A stretch of DNA of 64,000 nt, from positions 62,001-126,000 of the forward strand of contig NZ_VUAZ01000052.1 in assembly GCF_009296165.1 (NCBI RefSeq). The letters are read 5' to 3'. The stretch's first letter is position 1. Each line of letters begins with the position of its first letter. Of this stretch, positions 25,380 through 34,623 are shown in pieces. A program made the translations under genes and the position numbers. A model generated the notes under the pieces. That model did not search any database and was not told the origin of the DNA. It saw nothing but the letters and a program-made list of their open reading frames with translations. This stretch comes from Pseudomonas kitaguniensis (GTDB taxonomy: Bacteria > Pseudomonadota > Gammaproteobacteria > Pseudomonadales > Pseudomonadaceae).

Positions 25380-26579
25380 ATGAGCAACACACACTGGATC
25401 AACGTACCTGAAGCGATTTACGCCCTGAGGCGTGATATTCATCGGCACCCGGAGTTGGCCTTCGAGGAGCACAGGACTGCCGACCTCATCGCCCGTGCAC
25501 TTGAGTCGTGGGGGCTGACTGTGCACCGCGGGCTTGCGGGTACGGGCGTGGTGGGTATTTTGCGCTGCGGCACGAGCCCCAAGACTATCGGTTTGCGCGC
25601 GGACATGGACGCGCTGCCGGTACAGGAACTCAACCGATTCGAGCATGCTTCCGCCCACCCCGGAAAAATGCACGCCTGCGGCCATGATGGGCATTGCGCA
25701 ATGTTGTTGGCGGCGGCATACGAACTTGCACGCACCCGCCAACTGGACGGCACGCTGTATTTCATTTTTCAGCCTGCCGAGGAAAGTGACGCCGGGGCCC
25801 GGCGCATGATCGAAGACGGCCTTTTCGAACTGTTCCCCATGCAGGCGGTATTCGGAATGCATAATTGGCCCGGGCTGGCGGCCGGACAGTTTGCGGTGCA
25901 TGCGGGCGCGATGATGGCGTCTGACACTGAGTTTCGTATGAAGCTGATCGGCAAAGGCGGTCACGCTGCGTTGCCACATCAGTGCATTGACCCTTTGCAG
26001 CCGTTAATGCACATTGCGCAGGCTTTGCAGAGCATCATTACGCGCAATCTGGATACCCAGGATCCTGCGGTTATTTCAGTGACGCACCTGCAGGCGGGAA
26101 GCCAGGAAAGCCTTACCGTGGTTCCCGATGAAGCCTGGCTGGGCGGTACGTTCAGAGCTTTTTCCCGCGAGGCCATGCACTTGATCGAGAGGCGCATGCG
26201 GGAGATCGCCGACAGTGTCGGGCAGGCGTTCGGCTGCCGTGTGGAAACCGTGTTGAACTCGGATTATCCGCCCCTGATCAATCACCCCGGTGAGACACAG
26301 GTGTGCATCGAGGTATTACGCAAGCTGGTCGGAGAAGGGCATGTCATTACCGACGGCAAGCCGACGATGGCTGCCGAAGACTTCGCCCACATGCTCGAAC
26401 ATACGCCCGGTTGTTATGTGTTCATCGGCAACGGCGAGGGCGCGCATCGCGGTATCGGCCACGGCCCGGGGCCGTGTGTTCTGCACAATGCGAGCTTTGA
26501 TTTCAACGACACTATTTTACCGGTCGGCGCGACGTATTGGGTTCGCCTGGCTGAAACCTGGTTGCCGGTGGGTCCCTGA
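25380..26579 (+). CDS. M20D amidohydrolase, hippurate hydrolase/N-acyl amino acid deacylase type
   Basis: A 399-residue M20D (HipO/IAA-amino acid hydrolase) enzyme with RRDIHRHPELAFEE, GLRADMDALP, the metal motif HACGHDGHCAMLL, FQPAEES, GKGGHAALP, and a C-terminal MAAEDFAHML. It would remove an N-acyl group from an amino acid derivative in the cytoplasm. It starts 28 bases after the ABC ATPase, so it is probably co-transcribed with the transporter. That hints the imported ligand may sometimes be N-acylated. The exact substrate cannot be read from the sequence. Confidence 0.85.
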   Translation: MSNTHWINVPEAIYALRRDIHRHPELAFEEHRTADLIARALESWGLTVHRGLAGTGVVGILRCGTSPKTIGLRADMDALPVQELNRFEHASAHPGKMHACGHDGHCAMLLAAAYELARTRQLDGTLYFIFQPAEESDAGARRMIEDGLFELFPMQAVFGMHNWPGLAAGQFAVHAGAMMASDTEFRMKLIGKGGHAALPHQCIDPLQPLMHIAQALQSIITRNLDTQDPAVISVTHLQAGSQESLTVVPDEAWLGGTFRAFSREAMHLIERRMREIADSVGQAFGCRVETVLNSDYPPLINHPGETQVCIEVLRKLVGEGHVITDGKPTMAAEDFAHMLEHTPGCYVFIGNGEGAHRGIGHGPGPCVLHNASFDFNDTILPVGATYWVRLAETWLPVGP

Positions 26580-26648
26580 AAACCTTGGCGGCGACCAAGC
26601 TGCAGCGTCGCCCAAATCAGCACTAAACCTTATCTATCTGGAGATTTT

Positions 26649-27041
26649 ATGAAACTGGTCAAAAGCATTCGCCTGAAAGTCCTGCCCGAGCTTTACTCGA
26701 TTTCCCGGCTGGACAGCAAAGATCCGATCCCCGCCTGGGCCGACGGTGACGGGTTCGTCAACATCGCGCGCTCCGCCGATGAACTGTCCATCGTCTGCCA
26801 TCAGAGCCGCGTGCCCGAGGGCGTCAAAATCGACCGTGACTGGAATTGCATGCAGTTTGTCGGCCCCTTCGCGTTTGATGAGACCGGTATTGTGCTGTCA
26901 GTCGTGCGTCCTCTCACCGAAGCCGGTTTCGGTGTATTTGTCGTGTCGACGTTTGATGGCGACTTCCTGCTACTCAAAGCCGACCGATTCGCGCAGGGGC
27001 TTGCCGTGCTCAACGAGGCGGGTCATCAAATTCTGGACTGA
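26649..27041 (+). CDS. ACT-domain protein
   Basis: A 130-residue protein with a good ribosome site (GGAGATTT). It resembles the small ACT/CASTOR-like family (ELSIVCHQSRVP, then FGVFVVSTFDGDFLLL). Such proteins bind amino acids and often sit beside amino acid catabolic genes. It closes the plus-strand transporter/amidohydrolase run and is convergent with the next regulator. A sensing role is inferred; there is no catalytic motif. Confidence 0.7.
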   Translation: MKLVKSIRLKVLPELYSISRLDSKDPIPAWADGDGFVNIARSADELSIVCHQSRVPEGVKIDRDWNCMQFVGPFAFDETGIVLSVVRPLTEAGFGVFVVSTFDGDFLLLKADRFAQGLAVLNEAGHQILD

Positions 27042-27077
27042 ACACCTGATATCAAACCAATCACCCGCACGCGTCAA

Positions 27078-27692
27078 TCACGGCGCGTCACGCAAACGCT
27101 TCAAGTACTTGTAGACAGTGGCTCTACCCATCGACAGCACGTTGGCGATGTAGTCGCTGGCGCTGCGGCCTTCGAATGCGCCTTCGGCGAACAGGGCTTC
27201 GACCAGCAAGCGTTTGTCGTTGCGGGTCAGTCCCTGCAGGGACAGGTTATGGTCCTGAAGCCAGGCGTGGAGGAAAGTGTTGATTTGTTCCTGCCAGTCG
27301 TCCCGAAACAACACGTCGGGTTGCGCCAACAGGCGGCCGGGCTCGAAGAAGTTGTTCAAGGCGTCGCGTGCCATTTCGAGCACGCTGAAGTTCATGTTGA
27401 TGCACAACAGGGCTTCCGGTTTGCCCGCGTCATCGCGCATCACGCTCGTGACGGAGCGAATTCGCTGTCCATTCCAGTTGAGTTTTTCATACGGTCCGAG
27501 ATTATCGACGCGCTCAAAATCGCCCGGCAACTCGTGCAGGGCGGAGTCGTCGCCGAGCTGTCGCTTGGAGATGTTGTTGGCGATGTGCACGACGGTCTGC
27601 GTGTTGATGTCATGAATGATCACTTCCGCGTGAGGGAAATAGAGCATCGCGATGCCGTCGGCAACCGCTTTGTAATTGGCGAGTTTCTTCAT
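27078..27692 (-). CDS. YheO/DauR-like transcriptional regulator (PAS + HTH)
   Basis: About 204 residues from MKKLANYKAVADGIAML. The N-terminal YheO-type PAS-like domain (AEVIIHDINTQTVVHIANN, RIRSVTSVMRDD) is followed by a C-terminal HTH near the end (YIANVLSMGRATVYKYLKRL). The best-known member, DauR, represses D-arginine catabolism in P. aeruginosa. Here it lies next to the aminotransferase, cyclodeaminase and AstE-like genes, which it probably controls. A TTG five codons upstream is a weaker start. Confidence 0.82.
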   Translation of the reverse strand: MKKLANYKAVADGIAMLYFPHAEVIIHDINTQTVVHIANNISKRQLGDDSALHELPGDFERVDNLGPYEKLNWNGQRIRSVTSVMRDDAGKPEALLCINMNFSVLEMARDALNNFFEPGRLLAQPDVLFRDDWQEQINTFLHAWLQDHNLSLQGLTRNDKRLLVEALFAEGAFEGRSASDYIANVLSMGRATVYKYLKRLRDAP

Positions 27693-27771
27693 GCTGGGCG
27701 ATCGCAAGGTGTCCGTTCAGGAGGGGAATGTAGCAGTTACCCGCGACGACTACGAGGCGCGACGCGAGTGA

Positions 27772-27800
27772 GCCCTGCCTGCCAGACATGCAGGCAGGGC
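27772..27800 (-). terminator. Perfect 11-base hairpin after the aminotransferase gene
   Basis: GCCCTGCCTGC and GCAGGCAGGGC form a GC-rich stem with a 7-base loop, 10 bases beyond the aminotransferase stop. It probably marks the end of that operon, although no T-run follows on either strand. Confidence 0.5.
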
Positions 27801-27810
27801 ATGCACGCGG

Positions 27811-28929
27811 TCAACGTTGAGCGAGAAATTCCGAAACCTTCGCCAGCCCTTCTTTCAACACGCTGAGGTTATTGGCATAACCAATACGCACGTACCCTTC
27901 GATGTCCAGCGCGCTGCCTGGCGTGAACATGACGCTTTTGCTGTCCAGCAACTGGACGCACAAGTCGCGGGAGGGCAAGTCGATGTCAAACTTGAGCAAG
28001 GCAGTAGTACCCGATTTGGGTTTTACGTAGGAAACCTTGGGCTCTTGCGCTACCCATTGATCTAGGTACTCAAGGTTGGTACGGGTGATAGCCTGGTTGC
28101 GGGCCAGAATCTTGTCTTTGTTTTCCAGCGCGATGCAGGCGAAGTGATCGTTAAGCATCCCTACGCTGATGGTGTTGTAGTCGCGATGGACGGAGACGCT
28201 GTGGATCAGATCGGCAGGGCCGACGATCCAGCCCAGCCTTAACCCGGCGAGGGAGAATGCCTTGGACATGCTGGCAGTGCTGATGCCTTTTTCGTAAAGA
28301 TCGACTATCGAGACTGTGGAACCGTCGCCGTGCTGGTCAATGCCGCGATACACCTCGTCGCTGAGCAGATAGGCACCGACCGAGCGGGCGATCGTCACGA
28401 TCTGCTCAAGCATGGCCTGATCCATCAGCGCCCCGGTGGGGTTGTTTGGATTGTTGATCGCAATCACTTTGGTGTTGGGCCGCACCAGTGCGCGCAACGC
28501 CTCCAAGTCAGGCAGAAATGCATGTTCTTCGCGCAGTTTAAGAATCGAGACGTCGGCGCCGTAGCTTTCGGGAATTGAGTAATGCTGCTGGTAGGTTGGC
28601 GCGACAGAAATCACGTGGTCCCCCGGCTCAACCAGGGTTTCGTACACCAACGCATTTGCCCCGATGGCGCCGTGGGTGATGATGACGTTGTCTTTGCTTT
28701 GCTCTGTATACAGGGCGGCCACGTTGTTGCGCAGGCGATCGGAGCCTTCGATGGCGCCGTACGTCAGCTTCATCGGCAGCAGTTCGGCGAGGATGCTGTC
28801 TTTTTTACCGGCCATCTCCAGCAGTTGCTCCAGGGTCAGTGATTCGACGCAGGTTTCCGCCAGGTTGTAGGCGCATTTGGTTTCATAGGCGTTCATCCAT
28901 ATTTCAACGCCGAATTCTTTGATTTTCAT
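27811..28929 (-). CDS. Class I/II PLP-dependent aminotransferase
   Basis: 372 residues with the fold-type I pattern: AINNPNNPTGALMD, LLSDEVYRGI, the PLP lysine in TASMSKAFSLAGLRLGWI, and a C-terminal YVRIGYANN (Arg that binds the substrate carboxylate). The N-terminal region resembles capreomycidine synthase/VioD-like members, which act on arginine derivatives, but that resemblance is general. It lies 40 bases downstream of a cyclodeaminase-like gene. The context suggests deamination of an unusual basic or acyl amino acid. Confidence 0.82.
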   Translation of the reverse strand: MKIKEFGVEIWMNAYETKCAYNLAETCVESLTLEQLLEMAGKKDSILAELLPMKLTYGAIEGSDRLRNNVAALYTEQSKDNVIITHGAIGANALVYETLVEPGDHVISVAPTYQQHYSIPESYGADVSILKLREEHAFLPDLEALRALVRPNTKVIAINNPNNPTGALMDQAMLEQIVTIARSVGAYLLSDEVYRGIDQHGDGSTVSIVDLYEKGISTASMSKAFSLAGLRLGWIVGPADLIHSVSVHRDYNTISVGMLNDHFACIALENKDKILARNQAITRTNLEYLDQWVAQEPKVSYVKPKSGTTALLKFDIDLPSRDLCVQLLDSKSVMFTPGSALDIEGYVRIGYANNLSVLKEGLAKVSEFLAQR

Positions 28930-28969
28930 ATCAGGCCTGTGGTCGCGTGGGGTCAGTTATTGAGAGGGC

Positions 28970-29932
28970 TTAGTGTTGCGTCAGTGCTTTATACAGTTGC
29001 AGTGATACGGCGACGTCTTCCAGCCCCAGCCCGATAGAACGGAAGAACACGGGACGTTGATAGGCAGGCAAGGGCGCTGTCGCGTTTGACAATTCGGCCA
29101 GATCACCGGCCAGGTCTTTCACTGACCAAAGCTCGCGCTCAGCTGCGATCACCATCTCCCCGGCGGTGTGCGGAGTGGCCTGCCGGTAGTCGCAGTACAC
29201 ATCCATTTTGGACAGTTCATGCGGGGCAATTTCATGTGCGCGAAAGGCGTTGGTGCTGATGGACGTGATCAGCGCCGGCTGACCAAGGGTGTCCAGGTTC
29301 AACACGGGCTTGGGCGAGGACGTGCAGAGCATGATCACATCAGCGTTGGAGAGCGCCTGCGATTGCAATTCGCACAGGGTGACACGCGGGTCGAGTGCCT
29401 CAATCGCCGCCCGCTTGGCGTCATCCAGTGAAGCAATGCCAAGGGAGTAAATGGAGATCTTTTCCCACGACCTCAGATATTTCACTGCCTCAATGTGCGC
29501 AAGCGCAATCGGGCCGCTGCCGATTACCGCCAGGCGCTTGCTGCCTTGGGGGGCCAGATAGTCAATGGCCAACGCAGTAGTGGCCGCTGTGCGCAGGGTG
29601 GTAAGCAGGCCGGCGTCGGCAATCAACAACGGTGCGCCGGTGTCCATGGACATCAGCATCGACCAGGCAGTGACCAGTGGCTTGCCCTCGGTCTTGATAT
29701 AGGGCGAGGTTTTGATCCCATACACCTTCTCATCACTCAAGACGCCCAGGTAGTTGATGAAGTCGCCTTGCCCGTTGGGAAAGTCCACCAGCTGTTGCGG
29801 CGGTTGTACGGCGGTGCCTGCTGCCAATGACTCAAATAGGCTGCGCATCGCCGCCAGTACATTGAGCTTGGACAACAGAGCCTTTACATCAGGTTCTTGA
29901 AGAATGAAAGGCGCGCCAGGCAGTAGAGTCAT
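28970..29932 (-). CDS. Ornithine cyclodeaminase/mu-crystallin family protein
   Basis: 320 residues with the NAD-binding segment LAVIGSGPIALAHIEAVKYL and LTTLRTAATTALAIDYLAPQ, both typical of the OCD/mu-crystallin family. Members either cyclise ornithine with loss of ammonia or reduce cyclic imines. Those in catabolic clusters often oxidise or deaminate unusual amino acids. It precedes the aminotransferase in the same operon. Ornithine specificity is not shown. Confidence 0.82.
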   Translation of the reverse strand: MTLLPGAPFILQEPDVKALLSKLNVLAAMRSLFESLAAGTAVQPPQQLVDFPNGQGDFINYLGVLSDEKVYGIKTSPYIKTEGKPLVTAWSMLMSMDTGAPLLIADAGLLTTLRTAATTALAIDYLAPQGSKRLAVIGSGPIALAHIEAVKYLRSWEKISIYSLGIASLDDAKRAAIEALDPRVTLCELQSQALSNADVIMLCTSSPKPVLNLDTLGQPALITSISTNAFRAHEIAPHELSKMDVYCDYRQATPHTAGEMVIAAERELWSVKDLAGDLAELSNATAPLPAYQRPVFFRSIGLGLEDVAVSLQLYKALTQH

Positions 29933-30014
29933 AAAGAGGGCTCTCCAATGCGATCACCCAGGTGATCGCGCTGTCAGGATTGACGTTGAAACAGGTTCCT
30001 TGAAGGGATACCCG

Positions 30015-30791
30015 CTATTTCCCATACACGTCGAAGTCAAAATACTTCGCGTTGATGGCTTGATAGATACCTTTGGCGCGGATTGACTTGATCGCTTCAT
30101 TAAAGCGCTCAACTCGGGACGTATCGCCTTTGCGCAAGGCTATCCCGATGCCGTCACCAAAGTAGTGGGCATCCGTCAGTTGCGGGCCGGTGAATGAAAA
30201 TGCCTGGCCTGTGGGGAGCTTGAGGAACGATTCGCTCAGGATGATCTGATCGGCCACCGTGCCGTCCAGGCGGCCGGCGTTCATGTCCAGGTAGATTTCG
30301 TTTTGCGAGGTGTAGCGCACGATCTCGGCGCCTTTGGGGGCCAGCACTTCGGTAGCGAAACGATCATGAATGCTGGAGCGTTGCACGCCGATACGCTTGC
30401 CTTGCAGACCGGAGAGGTCGTCGCCGACTGACTCACCTTTTTTCAATACCAGGCGCGCGGGACTTTGGTAGTACTTGTCGGTGAAGTCGACCGATTTTTT
30501 TCGCTCTTCAGTGATCGACATTGAGGAAAGGATGGCGTCGACTTTTTTCACCTTCAGTGCTGGAATCAGCCCGTCGTACTCCTGCTCAACCCATACACAT
30601 TTGACCCGCATTTCGGCACACAGCGCGTTGCCGATGTCGAAGTCGAAACCGGTGATTTCTCCGCTGGGGGATTTGGATGCAAAGGGCGGGTAGGCCGCTT
30701 CGATACCGATTTTCAACGGCTGGTCCGCTGCCTGGGCGGTGGCCACGCTCAGGGCCAGTGCTAGGGCGCTGTACACGATGTGCATCTTCAT
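30015..30791 (-). CDS. Orphan HisJ/ArtJ-type periplasmic binding protein
   Basis: 258 residues with a signal peptide (MKMHIVYSALALALSVATA, cleaved near AQA). The mature start LKIGIEAAYPPFASKSPSG is followed by GFDFDIGNALCAEM, and the C-terminus is AKYFDFDVYGK. It is a paralogue of the protein at 22281-23054. No permease or ATPase gene accompanies it, so it may use the HisQMP-type transporter at 23146-25351. It lies between the AstE-like gene and the cyclodeaminase and probably brings in the substrate of that pathway. Confidence 0.85.
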   Translation of the reverse strand: MKMHIVYSALALALSVATAQAADQPLKIGIEAAYPPFASKSPSGEITGFDFDIGNALCAEMRVKCVWVEQEYDGLIPALKVKKVDAILSSMSITEERKKSVDFTDKYYQSPARLVLKKGESVGDDLSGLQGKRIGVQRSSIHDRFATEVLAPKGAEIVRYTSQNEIYLDMNAGRLDGTVADQIILSESFLKLPTGQAFSFTGPQLTDAHYFGDGIGIALRKGDTSRVERFNEAIKSIRAKGIYQAINAKYFDFDVYGK

Positions 30792-30910
30792 TTTTCCGTG
30801 CCTCGGATTGATTGTTGGAGTTTTTGGGCAAGCGGCACATTGCAGCTCGCCAAGGCAGTTTTAAAATTTTCCCTCAGTGGTACTTCGATAGACGTGTGCG
30901 CCTATTCTTT

Positions 30911-32050
30911 TTAGAAATCTTTCATCAGTTGTCCGGTGATTCGGCCGGGGAGTGGTTCGGTGCCGGCGGCCATCCCGATCCGCTGCCCGGCGCGCACCAG
31001 TCTGATGTGATGCCGGGCCACAAGAATCCCCTGCACCGGGCTTAATACCGGCATACGGGGTGATCCCAGTTGCATGTCCAGTGGCAGGATTTCGGCGATG
31101 ACCTCGCCGCGCGTCACACGTGCCCCAAGGGCTTTTTTCCAGGCGATAACGCCCGTGGCGTCGGCTTCCAGATGCGCGACGCCTTCCAGTGGATAGACGG
31201 TGACTGCCTCCGGGGTAATAGGCGGCTGCACGTCGCCGCTGGCCAGGATCAGTCCTTCGGAACACAGAAAACGGAGCAGGCCCTGCGCGTCCTGCAGGGC
31301 TATGTCGTCTTCCACATCGCTTTGGCCGCGCAATTCGACGGTGGCGGAAAAGCCCAGGTGCTCGGCGTCTACCAGCGCTTTGCCATACAGCACTTTCCAG
31401 GCCTTGGCGTAAGCCTCATCCAGCGGAAAACCGCCGGCATCCTCCTCGAGAAACACGGCCTCAACACCCATGCTGGCGGCCAGGCGCGTGGCACGCTCAC
31501 GCTGATTGAGGTTGGCGTAGATGTGCAGAATGCTGGAAGTATCGCAGTGCAGGTCGATGAACAGATCGTGGTGCAGTGCTTCGTGCAATAGCAGGTGCTT
31601 GTTGGTGGCCACCGTTTCGGCAGGCACTGCACTGCCGAGCGCATCCAGCATCAAGGACTTCATTGCCTCGATGTCGTTATACGCGGGAGGTACTGTTGCC
31701 AGTGCGCTTTCAAGTTTGGCGCTGATATTGGGAAAGTTGCGGTTGAAGTTTTCGCCATTGGCGAGGTTGAAACGCCCCGGCAACTGGCCGAACACCTGCT
31801 GGCTCAAACCAACCGGGTTGGCGAAAGGCCGTATGACGATACGACCGTTCAGCCGGCCATCGCGCTCCATTTCCTGGAGCAGCACGAGCAGATGCTGGAG
31901 CACCAACAACCCCGGGTGTTCGTCGGCGTGCAGCCCGGCCTGGATATAAGCGCTACGCTGGCCCTGGCCGCCGCTGAATGTGTGCTTGTACAGCGTATGC
32001 ACCACGCCAGGTGTTTGGGAGGGCAGTGTGATTGCTTCGGTAAGGGCCAT
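30911..32050 (-). CDS. Succinylglutamate desuccinylase/aspartoacylase (AstE/ASPA) family protein
   Basis: 379 residues of the M14-like AstE/ASPA family. Zinc-site motifs are GLHADEHPG (His...Glu), FNRNFP and DLHCDT (His). A C-terminal beta-barrel region holds PVQGILVARH. Family members remove acyl groups from N-acyl amino acids. It is the first gene of the minus-strand run AstE-like, binding protein, cyclodeaminase, aminotransferase. A route in which an N-acyl amino acid is imported, deacylated, then deaminated is reasonable but inferred. Confidence 0.8.
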   Translation of the reverse strand: MALTEAITLPSQTPGVVHTLYKHTFSGGQGQRSAYIQAGLHADEHPGLLVLQHLLVLLQEMERDGRLNGRIVIRPFANPVGLSQQVFGQLPGRFNLANGENFNRNFPNISAKLESALATVPPAYNDIEAMKSLMLDALGSAVPAETVATNKHLLLHEALHHDLFIDLHCDTSSILHIYANLNQRERATRLAASMGVEAVFLEEDAGGFPLDEAYAKAWKVLYGKALVDAEHLGFSATVELRGQSDVEDDIALQDAQGLLRFLCSEGLILASGDVQPPITPEAVTVYPLEGVAHLEADATGVIAWKKALGARVTRGEVIAEILPLDMQLGSPRMPVLSPVQGILVARHHIRLVRAGQRIGMAAGTEPLPGRITGQLMKDF

Positions 32051-32175
32051 GGCGAGGCTGCCTGATCGTGTTAATTAAGTCTATCGTGGACTTAATGTCT
32101 CTATCAGGCAAGGGGAGGGTGATGCGTCGTCGCAAATAAGCCAGGGATCGGCGCATGGACGACAATCGGTCGGAA

Positions 32176-32955
32176 TCAATAGCCGCTCAGGTGTTTCATC
32201 GCGGCCCTGCGCACTGTGGCAGGCAGCAGCTTATTCATCGCGCGCAGCAGGCGAGGGCGCCAGGTGTCGACTTCCCAATGCACACGTCGCCGGTTCTGCA
32301 CCGCTCGCCATAGCGTCTGGCTGACATCCTCGGCGGTGAGCCGAATGCCAATCGAGTCGACGATTTTTCCATGGGCCTCTTGCATCATCGGGGTTGCGAC
32401 GAAATTGGGCATGATGTCGCAGACATAAATGCCGTGCCGTTCCCATTCAATATTGAGCGCTTCGGTGAAGCCTTTTACCCAAAACTTGCTCGCTGAATAG
32501 GAGGCTTCGCTGGGCACGCCGTATTCCGAGCTGAGCGAGCACATGTTGATCAAGCTGGGGCGCGAGCTTTTCTTCAGGTAGGGCAGCGCGTGATAGGTGC
32601 CTATTTGCACGCCTTTGATGTTGACTTCGGTGACGGCGAGGTGTTTTGCGAGCGGCACCTTTTCGAAGTCATCGATAAAGGCGATCCCCGCGTTATTGAC
32701 CAACACATCAATGACACCCTTATTTTCAGTCGCAAAATCGTGGAGTACGACGGCAAAATCGTCGGCCTGAGTGACGTCCAGCCGGCGATAGAAATGCCCG
32801 GGGCCAAGTAGTGCCTTCAATGCTTGCAGGTCATGTTCATTGGCATCCGTCGCGCCTACCCGGTAGCCATTCTTGGCGAACATCAAAGCGGTTTGTGCGC
32901 CGATGCCCTTGGCGGCACCTGTCACGAATACGCTGGGTTTAGGGTTCATGGTCAT
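32176..32955 (-). CDS. Short-chain dehydrogenase/reductase
   Basis: 259 residues of classical SDR type: nucleotide loop TGAAKGIG, DVTQADD, NNAG, catalytic Ser in MCSLSSEYG, and YSASK (Tyr, Lys). The basic C-terminal tail (RAMNKLLPATVRRAAMKHL) resembles SDRs paired with lipid or ketone substrates. It lies 54 bases downstream of the alpha/beta hydrolase gene on the same strand, suggesting one transcript controlled by the divergent TetR at 33975. Confidence 0.85.
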   Translation of the reverse strand: MTMNPKPSVFVTGAAKGIGAQTALMFAKNGYRVGATDANEHDLQALKALLGPGHFYRRLDVTQADDFAVVLHDFATENKGVIDVLVNNAGIAFIDDFEKVPLAKHLAVTEVNIKGVQIGTYHALPYLKKSSRPSLINMCSLSSEYGVPSEASYSASKFWVKGFTEALNIEWERHGIYVCDIMPNFVATPMMQEAHGKIVDSIGIRLTAEDVSQTLWRAVQNRRRVHWEVDTWRPRLLRAMNKLLPATVRRAAMKHLSGY

Positions 32956-33009
32956 ACCTTTCTTTGAATGCGGCGATGAAGGTTCAGGGGCAGGCGAGTG
33001 AAAGCGACG

Positions 33010-33891
33010 TCAGACGCGCCGCTTCAGAAATGAGATTTGCTGCTCAACCACTTGCTCGAAGGCGTCTCCCACATAAATGCCGAAATGCCCAGCTTGATAT
33101 CGATGCATCTCGGCATCCCTGGCTTTTGTTGCATAACGGAGCGTCGGCGCGGCGGGCGCGACGCTGTCGGCATCGCACACGCAGAACAAGATGGGGCAGC
33201 GAAGGGCTGAGGCTTTCTTGCCCGGTCGGTAGAAACCAATCTTCAAGGCAAAGCGCGCGGACACGTAATTCTTGAAGGGGTAATCAGTTGGAACTAGTTT
33301 GAGGTATCCGGGCTCGGCATCGGGTGCCGTCATCAGTGCAGCGGAGCCCTTGGGGCCAGCAATTTTCACGCGCACCGGTGCCAGCCCAAAAGCCGCGCTT
33401 GCCATGTCCGCAATGCCTAAGGCGGTCAGTTTGAACGAGGTTAGGATGTCCACCTGCCTCAGCGAAGCAAGGCCGTCGGTGAACGGGCACTGCGCGATGA
33501 CGGCTGCAATGGCGTTGTCAGCCGCTGCGGTATGCAACACATGCCCACCGCTGAAAGACGACCCCCACAGGATGACTTTTTGCGGATTCAACGCCGGGTG
33601 GCTACGAGCATAGGCGACCGCTGATCGCCAGTCCTGCTGCTGGCTCGGGATGTCGAGCAATTGCCGATGCTCGCCTTCGCTTGCGCCGAAGTTGCGGTAG
33701 TCGAAGACCAGGCAGGCATAGCCCGCTTCGCAGAATCGTTGCGCGAAGACATCTAGGCGCATCTCCCGAACGCCGCCCAGGCCGTGCGCCATAACGATCA
33801 CCGGCGGCGCCGACACGGCGTCGGGCAAATACAGCCACGCCGCGCAACGCGCATTCGCGGACGCAAATGAAACATCCAGACGTTGAGACAT
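33010..33891 (-). CDS. Alpha/beta hydrolase (dienelactone hydrolase-like)
   Basis: 293 residues of alpha/beta fold. The oxyanion region is VIVMAHGLGGVREM, the nucleophile elbow ILWGSSFSGGHVL (GSSFS in place of a strict GxSxG), a late acid in CVCDADSVAP, and the catalytic His near YQAGHFGIYVG. Such enzymes cleave esters or lactones. Divergent from a TetR regulator and followed by an SDR, it resembles ketone or ester detoxification pairs. The substrate is unknown. Confidence 0.8.
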   Translation of the reverse strand: MSQRLDVSFASANARCAAWLYLPDAVSAPPVIVMAHGLGGVREMRLDVFAQRFCEAGYACLVFDYRNFGASEGEHRQLLDIPSQQQDWRSAVAYARSHPALNPQKVILWGSSFSGGHVLHTAAADNAIAAVIAQCPFTDGLASLRQVDILTSFKLTALGIADMASAAFGLAPVRVKIAGPKGSAALMTAPDAEPGYLKLVPTDYPFKNYVSARFALKIGFYRPGKKASALRCPILFCVCDADSVAPAAPTLRYATKARDAEMHRYQAGHFGIYVGDAFEQVVEQQISFLKRRV

Positions 33892-33924
33892 GGCGGTATT
33901 CCTTGTTGTTTTTTTTGATGCTAT

Positions 33925-33936
33925 TCCAATATTGGA
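33925..33936. promoter_or_regulatory. Candidate TetR operator
   Basis: The 12-base perfect palindrome TCCAATATTGGA sits midway between the divergent hydrolase and TetR genes, followed by a related half (ATTACAATATTTATCC). This is the expected place for autoregulation by the TetR protein at 33975. Confidence 0.5.
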
Positions 33937-33974
33937 TGTGATTACAATATTTATCCTTCATGTAGACTGTCACC

Positions 33975-34598
33975 ATGACTAAAATTACATCCCCCACGCG
34001 TACCCAACGCAAGGCTCAGGCCACGCGGACGGCGATCATCGAGCATGCCGAAAGCTTGATTCTTGAGAGCGGCGCGACGGTGTTGACGCTTGAGATCGTC
34101 GCCGAGCGCGCCGATGTTGCCGTCCAAACCATTTACAACCGAGTTGGCGGGCGTTCGGCGTTATTGATGGCTGTCGCAGAAAAAGCCTTTGAAGAAAACA
34201 GGGCGTACATGGACGCGGCCTATCGAACCCCAGGTACGCCTCTGGAGCGTCTGCAGGTGGCCGCCAACGGTTACTTCCGTTTCGCTATGGAGCGTCCGAC
34301 GGCGTTTCGCTTGCTGGCGGACCCGCCGAATGATCCTGAAGCGCTCTTGCGGGTGAGCGAACTGGTCAGGCACCAGAACGGCAAAATGGAGGCAGCTATT
34401 ACCGATGGTATTGCGGATGGTTCGATTGACCCAGGCGTAGACGCCCACCTTGCAACCACCTCGTTGTGGGCAGCGGCCAATGGCATCCTGAGCTTGGCGT
34501 GGCGCGCGGATTCAGCGCCGATCGAGGCGCAAATGATGGAACGTCTGTGGGCGCAGTGGATGGCCATTGTGATAAAGGGGCTGTACCCAAAGTCATAA
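33975..34598 (+). CDS. TetR/AcrR-family regulator
   Basis: 207 residues. The N-terminal HTH (ATVLTLEIVAERADVAVQTIYNRV) is typical of TetR, with a variable ligand-binding half. It is divergent from the hydrolase-SDR pair with a palindrome in between, so it most likely represses that pair. The ligand is unknown. Confidence 0.85.
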   Translation: MTKITSPTRTQRKAQATRTAIIEHAESLILESGATVLTLEIVAERADVAVQTIYNRVGGRSALLMAVAEKAFEENRAYMDAAYRTPGTPLERLQVAANGYFRFAMERPTAFRLLADPPNDPEALLRVSELVRHQNGKMEAAITDGIADGSIDPGVDAHLATTSLWAAANGILSLAWRADSAPIEAQMMERLWAQWMAIVIKGLYPKS

Positions 34599-34623
34599 GG
34601 GGCCGGAGTGTTTATCTGCTTGA

